Shown here piece by piece: positions 25,493 to 32,959 of a stretch of 64,000 bases of DNA (position 1 is the stretch's first letter; every line of letters starts with the position of its first letter). This stretch comes from Desulfovibrio fairfieldensis. Lineage in GTDB: Bacteria; Desulfobacterota; Desulfovibrionia; Desulfovibrionales; Desulfovibrionaceae. The translations under genes and the position numbers were made by a program. The notes beneath the pieces were generated by a model, which had not been told where the DNA came from, ran no database searches, and was given only the letters and a program-made list of their open reading frames with translations. The stretch covers positions 3,624,501 through 3,688,500 of the forward strand of contig NZ_CP014229.1 of the NCBI RefSeq assembly GCF_001553605.1, written 5' to 3'.

Positions 25493-26088
25493 CAGGGCAG
25501 ACGCATCTAATTCCAGCCCTTGCAGGCCCCTTATCTGCCGTGATGATCCGTCAAAACCAGCCTGTTGTGTGCTGGCTGCGTCACTTGGCGCTTTTTGCCG
25601 CTCATGTACTTGAGTACGCTCTGCTCTCGATGCCCGTAAGGCTTGCCCGGCTCGCCAACGGGCACGGCCCTTTGGGCCGCCTTCCGGTCGGTTTCCGCGC
25701 AAAAAGCGCCATTTTTCTTGCCAGCGCGCAAAAATCTTGCTTCAGCCGTTGCGACGCAGGAGCTTTAGCCGTAGGCGAACTTGTGAGCCGTACGGATAAA
25801 GACAGCAACGCCAGCTACGGATGAAGACAGCAATTGGTTACGCAAAATTATATCCAAGGAAATCGCTGTCGCTATCCGTAGCGGCGCTGTCTTGATCCGT
25901 AACACGGCTTCGCCGTGAACGGCTCAAGCAAGCCGCTGACGCGGCAACGGCCAGCGCATTTTTTAGGATTCTCCCGGCACCAGCCATCCGCCCGCGCTTC
26001 GTTCCGGCGGAGCAAAGGTGGCTTCGCCTCTTTTTGTTCGTTCTCCGATCTACCGGGGAATAAAGACTTTTTAGATGCGTCTGCCCTG
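25493..26088. mobile_element. 596-bp non-coding element with 18-bp terminal inverted repeats (MITE-like)
   Basis: CAGGGCAGACGCATCTAA at 25493-25510 recurs exactly inverted at 26071-26088. Between them no credible gene is found, but nested inverted repeats are abundant; the largest pairs 25793-25833 with 25866-25901 (ACGGATaAAGACAGC type arms). A segment near 25575-25625 (CGTCA..., CTTTTTGCC, GTACTTGAGTAC) resembles the core of elements E2 and E5. No transposase is encoded, so it would depend on another source for movement. Confidence 0.6.
25793..25901. repeat. Large imperfect hairpin inside the 596-bp element
   Basis: The left arm (25793-25833, with AAGACAGC twice and GCTACGGAT) pairs with the right arm (25866-25901, with GCTGTC, ATCCGTAGC, GCTGTCTTGATCCGT) across a 32-base AT-rich loop. 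Confidence 0.7.
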
Positions 26089-26236
26089 CTTTGGCCCCCC
26101 ACTAACCCGCCCGCCGCAAGGCTGTCTTTTCCTGGGCGCCGCGCCGCCGGGCCGCCTTGACTATCCGCATCCGGTTTAGTAGTGCATTATATTGTAGGAT
26201 AAGGAATAATTACGCTTTTACGGATCGGGAGTCCGC

Positions 26237-27745
26237 GTGGTTCTGCTGGAAAAAATCAAAGAGTCGGCCATTTCCGTCATTCCGGTGATGCTGGTGGTCT
26301 GCCTGCTGCACTTCACGGCGGCCCCTCTGGGCGACGCTCTGGGGGAATTTCTGGTGGGCGGCGTGCTGCTGATCCTCGGCTTGAGCGTTTTTTTGCTGGG
26401 CGCGGACATCGGCGTGCTGCCCGTGGGCCAGAAGGCGGGTTCGGCCCTGACTTCCCGCCGCAATCTGCCGCTCCTGCTGGGCGCGGGTTTTGTGATCGGC
26501 TTCTTCATCACCGTGGCCGAGCCGGACGTGCATGTGCTGGCCCAGCAGGTGAGCGCCGTGGACCCCGGCCTTTCCCGGCCCCTGCTGGTGCTCATGATCG
26601 CCGTGGGCGTGGGCCTGTTCGTGGCCATCGCCCTGGGCCGGATCATCCTGCAGGTGTCGCTTCGGTTGTTGCTGCTGCTTTTTTACCTGTTGCTGTTCGG
26701 CTGCGCGGCCCTGACCAGCTCCGCCTTTCTCGGCGTGGCCTTTGACGCGGGCGGCGCCACCACCGGGCCCATGACCGTGCCCTTCATCATGGCGCTGGGC
26801 GTGGGCGTGGCCGCCGTGCGCGGGGGACGCGGCAAGGACGACAGCTTCGGCCTCATCGGCCTGGCCTCCATCGGGCCGGTGCTTTCCGTGCTGATTCTGG
26901 GCATGCTGCACCACGGCCGCACCGGCGACGTGCCTGAAGTCATTGAGGCGCAGGCTTCCACCCTGCTGGGGCATTTTCTGGCCCTGGTGCCGGAAGTGGC
27001 CGGAGAGGTAGGCATGGCTCTGGGGCCGCTGGTGGGGCTGTTCGTGATCTTCAGGATTTTTCTGCTGCGCCTCACGCGTTACCAGACCATCCGCATGGCT
27101 GTGGGCCTGGTCTATACCTTTCTGGGTCTGGTCTGCTTTTTTGTGGGAGTCAAGGGCGGCTTTATTCCGGCCGGGCGTGAACTCGGGGGAATTCTGGCCC
27201 AGCATGACTTCCGTTATTTCCTGATTCTGGCGGGCGTGGTCCTGGGGGCGCTGGCCGTCTGCGCCGAGCCCGCCGTCTGGGTGCTCAACGCCCAGGTGGA
27301 GGAAGTCTCCGGAGGGCATATCAAGCGCACGGTCATGCTGGTTTCGCTGTGCATCGGCGTGGCGGCGGCCGTGGGCATGGCCATGCTGCGGGTGGTGACG
27401 GGCATGAGCATCTGGTGGTTCCTGATCCCCGGCTATGTGCTGGCGCTGGGCCTGACCCTGTTCTGCCCGCGCATGTTCACGGCCATTGCCTTCGACTCGG
27501 GCGGCGTGGCCTCCGGGCCCATGGCGTCCACCTTCATTCTGGCCTTTACCCTGGGGGCTTCCCACAGTCTGGGCGGCAACCCCATTACCGACGCGTTCGG
27601 CGTCATCGCCATGATCGCCATGACGCCTCTGATCACTATTCAGGTTTTGGGCATTCTTGTGGATCGCCGGGAAAAGGCGGCCGCCCGGCGCCGGGACGCC
27701 TTGCGCGAACCGGCTTCCCGTGCCGCCGGGGAAGGGCGGTCATGA
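26237..27745 (+). CDS. DUF1538 family polytopic membrane protein
   Basis: 502 residues, about 12 transmembrane helices in two homologous halves. Each half carries the DUF1538 signature: 'FDAGGATTGPMTVPFIMALG' in the first and 'FDSGGVASGPMASTFILAF' in the second, so it is a duplicated inverted- or direct-repeat transporter-like fold. Function of the family is not established; genomic linkage with PII-like proteins suggests a regulated transporter. GTG at 26237 with GGGAG 7 bases upstream is the start. The next gene overlaps by 4 bp (ATGA at 27742-27745) and encodes a double PII-like protein. Confidence 0.85.
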   Translation: MVLLEKIKESAISVIPVMLVVCLLHFTAAPLGDALGEFLVGGVLLILGLSVFLLGADIGVLPVGQKAGSALTSRRNLPLLLGAGFVIGFFITVAEPDVHVLAQQVSAVDPGLSRPLLVLMIAVGVGLFVAIALGRIILQVSLRLLLLLFYLLLFGCAALTSSAFLGVAFDAGGATTGPMTVPFIMALGVGVAAVRGGRGKDDSFGLIGLASIGPVLSVLILGMLHHGRTGDVPEVIEAQASTLLGHFLALVPEVAGEVGMALGPLVGLFVIFRIFLLRLTRYQTIRMAVGLVYTFLGLVCFFVGVKGGFIPAGRELGGILAQHDFRYFLILAGVVLGALAVCAEPAVWVLNAQVEEVSGGHIKRTVMLVSLCIGVAAAVGMAMLRVVTGMSIWWFLIPGYVLALGLTLFCPRMFTAIAFDSGGVASGPMASTFILAFTLGASHSLGGNPITDAFGVIAMIAMTPLITIQVLGILVDRREKAAARRRDALREPASRAAGEGRS

Positions 27746-28449
27746 GCCTGTTGGCGACGATCTACGCGCCCGGCAAGCTCCTGGTGAGCATTGTGGGCAG
27801 GAATCAGGGCGATTGGGTGGTGGAGGCCGCCAAAAAGGCGGGCGCGCGAGGCGGCACGGTGCTGCTCGGGCGCGGCACGGCGGAAAGCCGTATTCTGCGG
27901 CTGCTCTGCCTGGGCGATACGGAAAAGGACCTGGTGCTCACCCTGGCCCCGGCCGGGGAAATGCCCGCCATCATCAACGTTCTGCGCGACGGAAGCGGCA
28001 TGGCCGGGAAAGCGCCGGGCGTAGGCTTCGTGATCGACGTGTCGGGCATTCTGCGACATATTCTGTCCGCGCCCGGCGCGGCCCCCCAACCTTTCCATAC
28101 GGCAACAGGTGAAAGCATGAACGCACAGGCAAGCCATCAACTGATCTGCGTTATCGTCAACGCGGGCTATGCCGACGACGTGATGAACGCGGCGCGTACG
28201 GCGGGGGCCACGGGCGGCACGGTCATCAACGCGCGCGGCACGGGCCGGGAAGAGGACGTGAAATTTTTCGGCATCACTCTTGTGCCGGAAAAGGAACTGC
28301 TGCTTATTCTGGCGGAGCAGGCGGCGGCTCCGGACATTCTTGAGGCCATCCGCCGGACGCCCTGTCTGAATGAGCCCGGCATCGGCATTGCCTTCTGCAT
28401 GGCGGTGGAGAGCTTTTTTCCCTTGGGCCGCGCCGGGGCGACGGACTGA
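27742..28449 (+). CDS. Fused tandem PII-like signalling protein
   Basis: 235 residues built of two PII-like ferredoxin folds: residues about 10-115 ('LLVSIVGRNQGDWVVEAAKK', 'GARGGTVLLGRGT') and about 135-230 ('QLICVIVNAGYADDVMNAAR', 'TGGTVINARGTG'). PII proteins sense metabolites or nucleotides and gate transporters. Elsewhere the DUF1538 partner often has one or two separate PII-like genes; here they are one polypeptide. Start ATG overlaps the DUF1538 stop, so translation is coupled, supporting a membrane protein plus soluble regulator pair. Confidence 0.85.
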   Translation: MSLLATIYAPGKLLVSIVGRNQGDWVVEAAKKAGARGGTVLLGRGTAESRILRLLCLGDTEKDLVLTLAPAGEMPAIINVLRDGSGMAGKAPGVGFVIDVSGILRHILSAPGAAPQPFHTATGESMNAQASHQLICVIVNAGYADDVMNAARTAGATGGTVINARGTGREEDVKFFGITLVPEKELLLILAEQAAAPDILEAIRRTPCLNEPGIGIAFCMAVESFFPLGRAGATD

Positions 28450-28480
28450 ACGGCGTCGTATCCACGGCGTGCAACGCAAC

Positions 28481-28510
28481 GCGGCCCGGGAGGCCGAAGC
28501 TCCGGGCCGC
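28481..28510. terminator. GC hairpin between convergent genes
   Basis: GCGGCCCGG pairs with CCGGGCCGC between the PII-like gene (+) and the YjfB-like gene (-). There is no clear T-run, so termination strength is uncertain. Confidence 0.5.
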
Positions 28511-28545
28511 GCCGTATCATGCCGAACCGGATCGGTTGCGCCGGT

Positions 28546-28731
28546 TCAGGCCTCGACATTCAGTTTGGAGCCGATGCCTTCGGCGGCCAGGCCGTCGATG
28601 CGGGCCATGTTCTGCTGCATCTCCTGGCCTTTGTCGAGGCTGCCGTTGATGACGGCCGACGCCATGGTGGCCTGAAAGTTCAGGGCATCCTTGGTGACGG
28701 CCACGCTCATGCCCATCTGCACATCTTCCAT
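28546..28731 (-). CDS. YjfB-like putative motility protein
   Basis: 61 residues of the small YjfB family (putative motility protein): 'MSVAVTKDALNFQATMASAV' followed by 'GQEMQQNMARIDGLA'. Single amphipathic helices, no membrane segment. Start ATG at 28731 with AAGGAG 7 bases upstream. Role is unknown; the family name comes from a Bacillus gene in a motility context. Divergent from cysE. Confidence 0.7.
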   Translation of the reverse strand: MEDVQMGMSVAVTKDALNFQATMASAVINGSLDKGQEMQQNMARIDGLAAEGIGSKLNVEA

Positions 28732-28941
28732 CGCGCACTCCTTGCGCCGTCGGGGCGGCGCTGCTGATAGTCTTCAACAGGGGATATCGGCCGGAATGCG
28801 CCTGGCTTAAGGGTGGTTCCGGATATTTTTTACCGACTGTTTTCAGACCCTGACCGGAGCGTTTGTCCCGTCCGCCCGGCAAAAGCCGTTGCGGGCAGGC
28901 GGCAGGGCGTGTACAAGAGGAAAAACAACAGGATATCGCCC

Positions 28942-29859
28942 ATGAGCACTCTGCATGACGACACGACCGTGAGCATGCCGGAACTGGACTCTGTGGTGGA
29001 GCGTCTCTGCCACTCCTCGTCCCTGGACGCCGTCTGGCACCGTCCGGCCCAGGGCGCGGCCATGCCTTCGCTGGACGCCTTGAAGGAAATCATGGAGCGC
29101 CTGCGCGCGGCCGTCTTTCCGGGCTATTTCGGTTCGACCAGAATCCGGCGCGAGTCCATGCGCTACCACCTTGCGGCCAATCTGGACTCCATTTACCACA
29201 AGCTGAGCGAGCAGATTCTGCGCGGCTTCTGTTTTTCCTGCGAGGGGCGGCACGCGGCCACGCCCTGCGAGGCCTGCGAGAGCGAAGGCACGGCGGCGGC
29301 CCTGAAGTTCATGGACCGGTTGCCCGAAATCCGCCGTCTGCTGGCCGGGGATGCCCAGGCCGCCTATGAGGGCGATCCGGCGGCCACCAGTCCCGGCGAA
29401 ACCATTTTCTGCTATCCGTCCATGCACGCCATGTTCCACCACCGCATCGCCCATGAGTTGTATACACTCAAGGTACCGGTGATCCCGCGCATCATTTCCG
29501 AGATGGCCCATTCGCGCACGGGCATTGACATCCACCCCGGCGCGACCATCGGCGAGGATTTCTTCATCGACCACGGCACCGGCGTGGTTATCGGCGAAAC
29601 CTGTATTCTGGGGCGCAACTGCCGCCTGTACCAGGGCGTGACCCTGGGGGCTCTGTCCTTTCCCAAAAATCCCGACGGCACGCTGACCAAGGGCATTCCC
29701 CGGCATCCGGTGCTGGAGGACAACGTCACGGTCTATGCCGGGGCCACCATCCTGGGTCGGGTCACCATCGGCGCCGGCGCGGTCATCGGCGGCAATGTCT
29801 GGATCACCAGCGACGTGCCCGCCGGAGCCAGGATCTCCCAAGAGAAGCCGTATGCGTAA
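28942..29859 (+). CDS. cysE: Serine O-acetyltransferase
   Basis: 305 residues. Makes O-acetylserine from serine and acetyl-CoA, the entry to cysteine synthesis. An N-terminal helical domain (about 1-170, with an unusual Cys-rich insert 'CFSCEGRHAATPCEACESEG') precedes the left-handed beta-helix: 'GIDIHPGATIGEDFFIDHGT', 'GVVIGETCILGRNCRLYQGV', 'TVYAGATILGRVTIGAGAVI'. The catalytic His pair is seen in 'GIDIHPGA' and 'FIDHGTG'. The layout is of the long EpsC/CysE form. ATG at 28942. A tiny lipoprotein gene overlaps its end by 8 bp. The Cys-rich insert could bind metal; this is inference. Confidence 0.9.
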   Translation: MSTLHDDTTVSMPELDSVVERLCHSSSLDAVWHRPAQGAAMPSLDALKEIMERLRAAVFPGYFGSTRIRRESMRYHLAANLDSIYHKLSEQILRGFCFSCEGRHAATPCEACESEGTAAALKFMDRLPEIRRLLAGDAQAAYEGDPAATSPGETIFCYPSMHAMFHHRIAHELYTLKVPVIPRIISEMAHSRTGIDIHPGATIGEDFFIDHGTGVVIGETCILGRNCRLYQGVTLGALSFPKNPDGTLTKGIPRHPVLEDNVTVYAGATILGRVTIGAGAVIGGNVWITSDVPAGARISQEKPYA

Positions 29860-29995
29860 GAAAACGATTGCCCGCCGCCTGCTCGCCCTGGGACTTTGCC
29901 TGATGTTTCTGGCCCTGGCCGCCTGCGCCGGACAGAATATCGAGGTGCGTCCCAAAGGAGAGGCGGTTGTGGGCGTCGGCGTGGGCAGCCGTTAG
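29852..29995 (+). CDS. Small lipoprotein
   Basis: 47 residues: Arg/Lys N-terminus, hydrophobic segment 'LLALGLCLMFLALAACAGQ' with a lipobox (LAAC) and a short mature part 'IEVRPKGEAVVGVGVG'. ATG at 29852 overlaps the end of cysE. Many Desulfovibrio-like genomes carry such mini-lipoproteins of unknown role. Supported by the perfect lipobox and AGAGAAG ribosome-binding site. Confidence 0.65.
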   Translation: MRKKTIARRLLALGLCLMFLALAACAGQNIEVRPKGEAVVGVGVGSR

Positions 29996-29997
29996 AG

Positions 29998-30175
29998 CAT
30001 TTCAACCTTGAAATGCTCTGAAGCCGAACACGGCGTGGATTCCGGCAAAGCGACCGAAGGCAGGCCGAAGGGTTGTCCCCGTTGGCGACAACGGAGCCAT
30101 ACGGGGACCGACAGCAGCGATAATCGCATTTTTTGTCGGAATGAACCCACTGAAACCTATAGCGTTTCAGTGGTG
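29998..30175. repeat. Hairpin-rich intergenic repeat region
   Basis: AGAGCATTTCAA pairs with TTGAAATGCTCT (about 29996-30021), GTTGTC with GACAAC near 30075-30095, and CCACTGAAAC with GTTTCAGTGG (about 30148-30174). No gene is seen from 29996 to 30342. The first hairpin may terminate the cysE transcript. Confidence 0.55.
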
Positions 30176-30342
30176 AACTGCTCTGGAACATTTCAGACTT
30201 GATCCGCGCCGGGAGCTGTTTTCAGAGCATCCTTTTTCCTTGCCCGCGTCGTTTCACGGCAACAGTTTCCGGCAGCGGGTAATTTGGAAACAGTGCGTCT
30301 TCCGGGCCTGTCCTGTTGTTGTGCGGGCGCGGCCCGGAAATG

Positions 30343-30370
30343 AAAAGGGCGGGGAATCCCCGCCCTTTTC
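30343..30370. terminator. Bidirectional terminator downstream of zraP
   Basis: AAAAGGGCGGGG pairs with CCCCGCCCTTTT, with A- and T-runs at the ends. Confidence 0.85.
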
Positions 30371-30406
30371 TGTTCTGGCACGTCGCGGCACGCCGCGCAC
30401 AGGATC

Positions 30407-30910
30407 TTATCTCCAGCAGCCGCCGCGGCCGCCGTGCCCGTAACCGTGGCCCGAACCGTAACCGCCGTGGTGCATGCCGGGGCCGTAGCCGTTGCCCATG
30501 CCGTAACGATGCCCCAGCCCGTAACCGTGGCCCATGCCGTAGCCACCCATGGGCAGGCCTTCCTTGTCGAGCTGGGCCCGGAGGTCGGCGCGGTCGGAGC
30601 GCATCTTGCCTTCAAGTTCGCCGATTTCCCGGGACAGGCTTTCAATCTTGCCCTTGTCGGGCGATACGCTGCTCATCTGGGCATCCAGTTCGGCGCGTTT
30701 GGTGATCAGGGACTGCCGGACGGCGTCCATTTTTTCATAGTGATTGCTGAAAATCTGCTGCGCCTTGGTCTCCTGTTCCTGCGACAGCGGGGCATCATAG
30801 CCCGGTCCGCCGTTGCTGTAGCCGCGGGCCTGGCTGAGACCGGCAAAGCCCAGAACCAGCATCGCCGCGAGGGCCAGAGACGTCATGCGCAGAGTGTTAG
30901 CCTTTTTCAT
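30407..30910 (-). CDS. zraP: ZraP-type periplasmic metal-binding chaperone
   Basis: 167 residues. Signal peptide 'SLALAAMLVLGFAGLSQARG', a Spy/CpxP-like helical domain (about residues 40-120: 'LSQEQETKAQQIFSNHYEKM' and 'KIESLSREIGELEGKM'), and a Gly/His/Tyr/Met-rich C-terminus ('GMGHGYGLGHRYGMG') ending in Cys-Trp-Arg. ZraP binds zinc and protects the envelope, and represses its ZraSR system. Divergent from zraSR and served by a perfect sigma-54 promoter, as expected for ZraR control. Confidence 0.88.
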   Translation of the reverse strand: MKKANTLRMTSLALAAMLVLGFAGLSQARGYSNGGPGYDAPLSQEQETKAQQIFSNHYEKMDAVRQSLITKRAELDAQMSSVSPDKGKIESLSREIGELEGKMRSDRADLRAQLDKEGLPMGGYGMGHGYGLGHRYGMGNGYGPGMHHGGYGSGHGYGHGGRGGCWR

Positions 30911-31012
30911 TGTGTCCTCCCGAAGGGGTTGTGTGCGGAACCATTGCGGTATGCACGGATGTTAGATGTATAAGGTGTCGCCTTTGCGTTTCAGGCGAGC
31001 TGTCCTGCATAT

Positions 31013-31028
31013 AGCAAGGCGCGTGCCA
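31013..31028 (-). promoter_or_regulatory. Sigma-54 promoter of zraP
   Basis: Minus strand TGGCAC-GCGCC-TTGCT matches the -24/-12 consensus exactly, about 100 bp upstream of the zraP start. Confidence 0.9.
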
Positions 31029-31104
31029 TTATGAATAACTATTTTAAATAATTAATGTAATCAAAAATAACCTGAAAGAGCATTGCGCCGCGCGGGGGAA
31101 GAAC

Positions 31105-31139
31105 GTAACCTTTTTACCCGTTGCGGGTAAAAAGGTTAC
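31105..31139. promoter_or_regulatory. 35-bp palindrome, candidate ZraR enhancer site
   Basis: GTAACCTTTTTACCC and its exact inverse flank a 5-base GTTGC loop, between the zraP promoter and zraS. Position 75-110 bp upstream of the -24 element suits ZraR binding to activate zraP. A hairpin in the zraS leader RNA is the alternative. Confidence 0.6.
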
Positions 31140-31153
31140 ACGAAAGGAATCGT

Positions 31154-32959
31154 ATGCAGGATCACTACTCTCCACTCTCCCATCTGGAAAAGCGGCGGCA
31201 CTGGCGTTTTTTCTGGCGGCTCTTCGCGGGGCTCGCCCTGGCGGGCATCTGCGCCGCGGCCTTCATGGTCACGCGGGGGGCGGAACAGGAAGAGCGGCAA
31301 ATGCTGGCAAACATGCAGGGCCGGGCCGATGTGCTGATCTGGGCTCTGGAGGGCAGCGCCCGCTCCTTCGGGCATATGCGGCAAAATCCCATGCTGGGCC
31401 TGGTGGAGGAGGTGGCGAAACAGCCGGGCGTCGCGTACATCGCCCTGGTGGCCGCGGACGGGCGGGTTTTGATCCACAGCCGCCCGGATCAGGTGGGAAC
31501 GATTCTGTACAGTCCGGAGGAACTGCAAAAACTGCATGTGGGCGACAACTCCCAAAGCCGTTTTGATCCGAACGATCCGGGCGTGTTTGAAACCTACAAG
31601 ATTTTTACCCCTTCCCGCCCGCGCGGCGGCGCGGGCATGCCGGGCCATATGGGCATGGGCCGCATGATGCGGGGCGGCCACCACGCCCGGATGCCGTCCG
31701 GCGAACTGGAGGACAAGTATATCTTTGTGGGCCTGGATGCTTCGCATTTCGCGGCCAACCTGCACGAATACGTGTTTCATCTCAGCGCCATAGCCGGTCT
31801 TGTCACCCTGGCGGGCCTGGTGGGCATCGTGCTGCTGTTCTACATCCAGAATTACCGGTTTTCCAAAAGGATGCTGGAAGATACGCAGGCCCTGGCCGCG
31901 CAGGTCATCAACAGCCTTCCGGCCGGGCTGGTGGTGACGGACCCGCACGGGATCATTTCCCTGAGCAACCGGCACGGGCGGGACATGCTGGGCCTTTCCG
32001 GGCAGGAAAAGACGCCGCCTTCCCTGCATGACGCGCCGGTGCTGGACTGGCAGGCCCTGATGGACGAGCTGGACGCGGGCAAGGTTATTCCGGAGCGCGA
32101 CGCGGACCTTTTCCGCTCCAAGGCCAATCCGCTTCCGGTCAGCCTCAGCGCCGCGAAAATCATCGGCAGCGAGGGCGCGTTTCTGGGCTATCTCTTTATC
32201 TTGCGCGATCTGGGCGAGATCCGCAGGCTTCAGAAACAGCTCCGGCAGAGCGAACGGCTCTCCGCGCTGGGCAACCTGGCCGCGGGCGTGGCCCATGAAA
32301 TCCGCAATCCGCTCAGCTCCATCAAGGGCTACGCCACCTATCTGACCGAAAAGCTGAAAAACGACAAAATGGCCTATGCCACGGGAAATATTCTGATTCA
32401 GGAAACCGAGCGCCTGAACCGCGTCATGTCGGATCTGCTGAGCGTGGCGAAGCCGCTTGATCTGCGTTTGCAGTCCGTGCGCATTGAAAACGTTCTGGAA
32501 CAGGCCGTGCGGGTGATTTCCTCGGACGCGGAAGAAAAGGGCGTGGCCGTGCATTTGCGCCTGCCCCGGCTCGGCGACGGGCCCCAGGGCGAGGTCCGGC
32601 TCGACCCCGACCGCCTGATTCAGGCCCTGCTCAACCTGCTGGTCAACGCCGTACAGGCCACGGAGCCGGGCGGCAGCATCGAGGTCGCGCTGGAAAGCGG
32701 CCAGGCGCAGGCCGCGGACGGCGCTTTCTGGAGCATCAGCATCAGCGACACGGGCTGCGGCATGTCGGCCCAGACCGTGGCCCAGCTTTTCACCCCGTAC
32801 TTCACGACCAAGGCCTCGGGCACCGGACTGGGGCTCGTGCTCACCCAGCAGATCGTGGAGCGGCACGGGGGAGAGATCAAGGTGTTCAGCCAGCCCGGCA
32901 AGGGCTCGACGTTCACCATTCTGCTGCCCCAGGCTATGCGGGAAGGAGGTGAGGCATGA
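31154..32959 (+). CDS. zraS: Sensor histidine kinase of the ZraS type
   Basis: 601 residues. Two transmembrane helices ('LFAGLALAGICAAAFMV' near 25-40 and 'LSAIAGLVTLAGLVGIVLLF' near 215-235) enclose a periplasmic sensor with a Met/His-rich loop ('MPGHMGMGRMMRGGHHARMP', about 160-180). Then a PAS region, HisKA with phospho-His in 'AAGVAHEIRNPLSSI' (about 380) and HATPase motifs 'NLLVNAVQA', 'DTGCGM', 'GTGLGL'. Classical ZraS senses zinc; the Met/His loop also suggests copper or silver. ATG at 31154 follows GAAAGGAA. Overlaps zraR by 4 bp. Confidence 0.9.
   Translation: MQDHYSPLSHLEKRRHWRFFWRLFAGLALAGICAAAFMVTRGAEQEERQMLANMQGRADVLIWALEGSARSFGHMRQNPMLGLVEEVAKQPGVAYIALVAADGRVLIHSRPDQVGTILYSPEELQKLHVGDNSQSRFDPNDPGVFETYKIFTPSRPRGGAGMPGHMGMGRMMRGGHHARMPSGELEDKYIFVGLDASHFAANLHEYVFHLSAIAGLVTLAGLVGIVLLFYIQNYRFSKRMLEDTQALAAQVINSLPAGLVVTDPHGIISLSNRHGRDMLGLSGQEKTPPSLHDAPVLDWQALMDELDAGKVIPERDADLFRSKANPLPVSLSAAKIIGSEGAFLGYLFILRDLGEIRRLQKQLRQSERLSALGNLAAGVAHEIRNPLSSIKGYATYLTEKLKNDKMAYATGNILIQETERLNRVMSDLLSVAKPLDLRLQSVRIENVLEQAVRVISSDAEEKGVAVHLRLPRLGDGPQGEVRLDPDRLIQALLNLLVNAVQATEPGGSIEVALESGQAQAADGAFWSISISDTGCGMSAQTVAQLFTPYFTTKASGTGLGLVLTQQIVERHGGEIKVFSQPGKGSTFTILLPQAMREGGEA

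Noticed and set aside
26210..27565. 451-codon minus-strand frame in DUF1538 gene
   Set aside because: Gln/His-rich antisense artefact; the plus strand carries the membrane protein.
30911..31120. Sigma-54 promoter for zraSR on the plus strand
   Set aside because: No TGGCAC-N5-TTGC match in this orientation; only the zraP-directed one is present.
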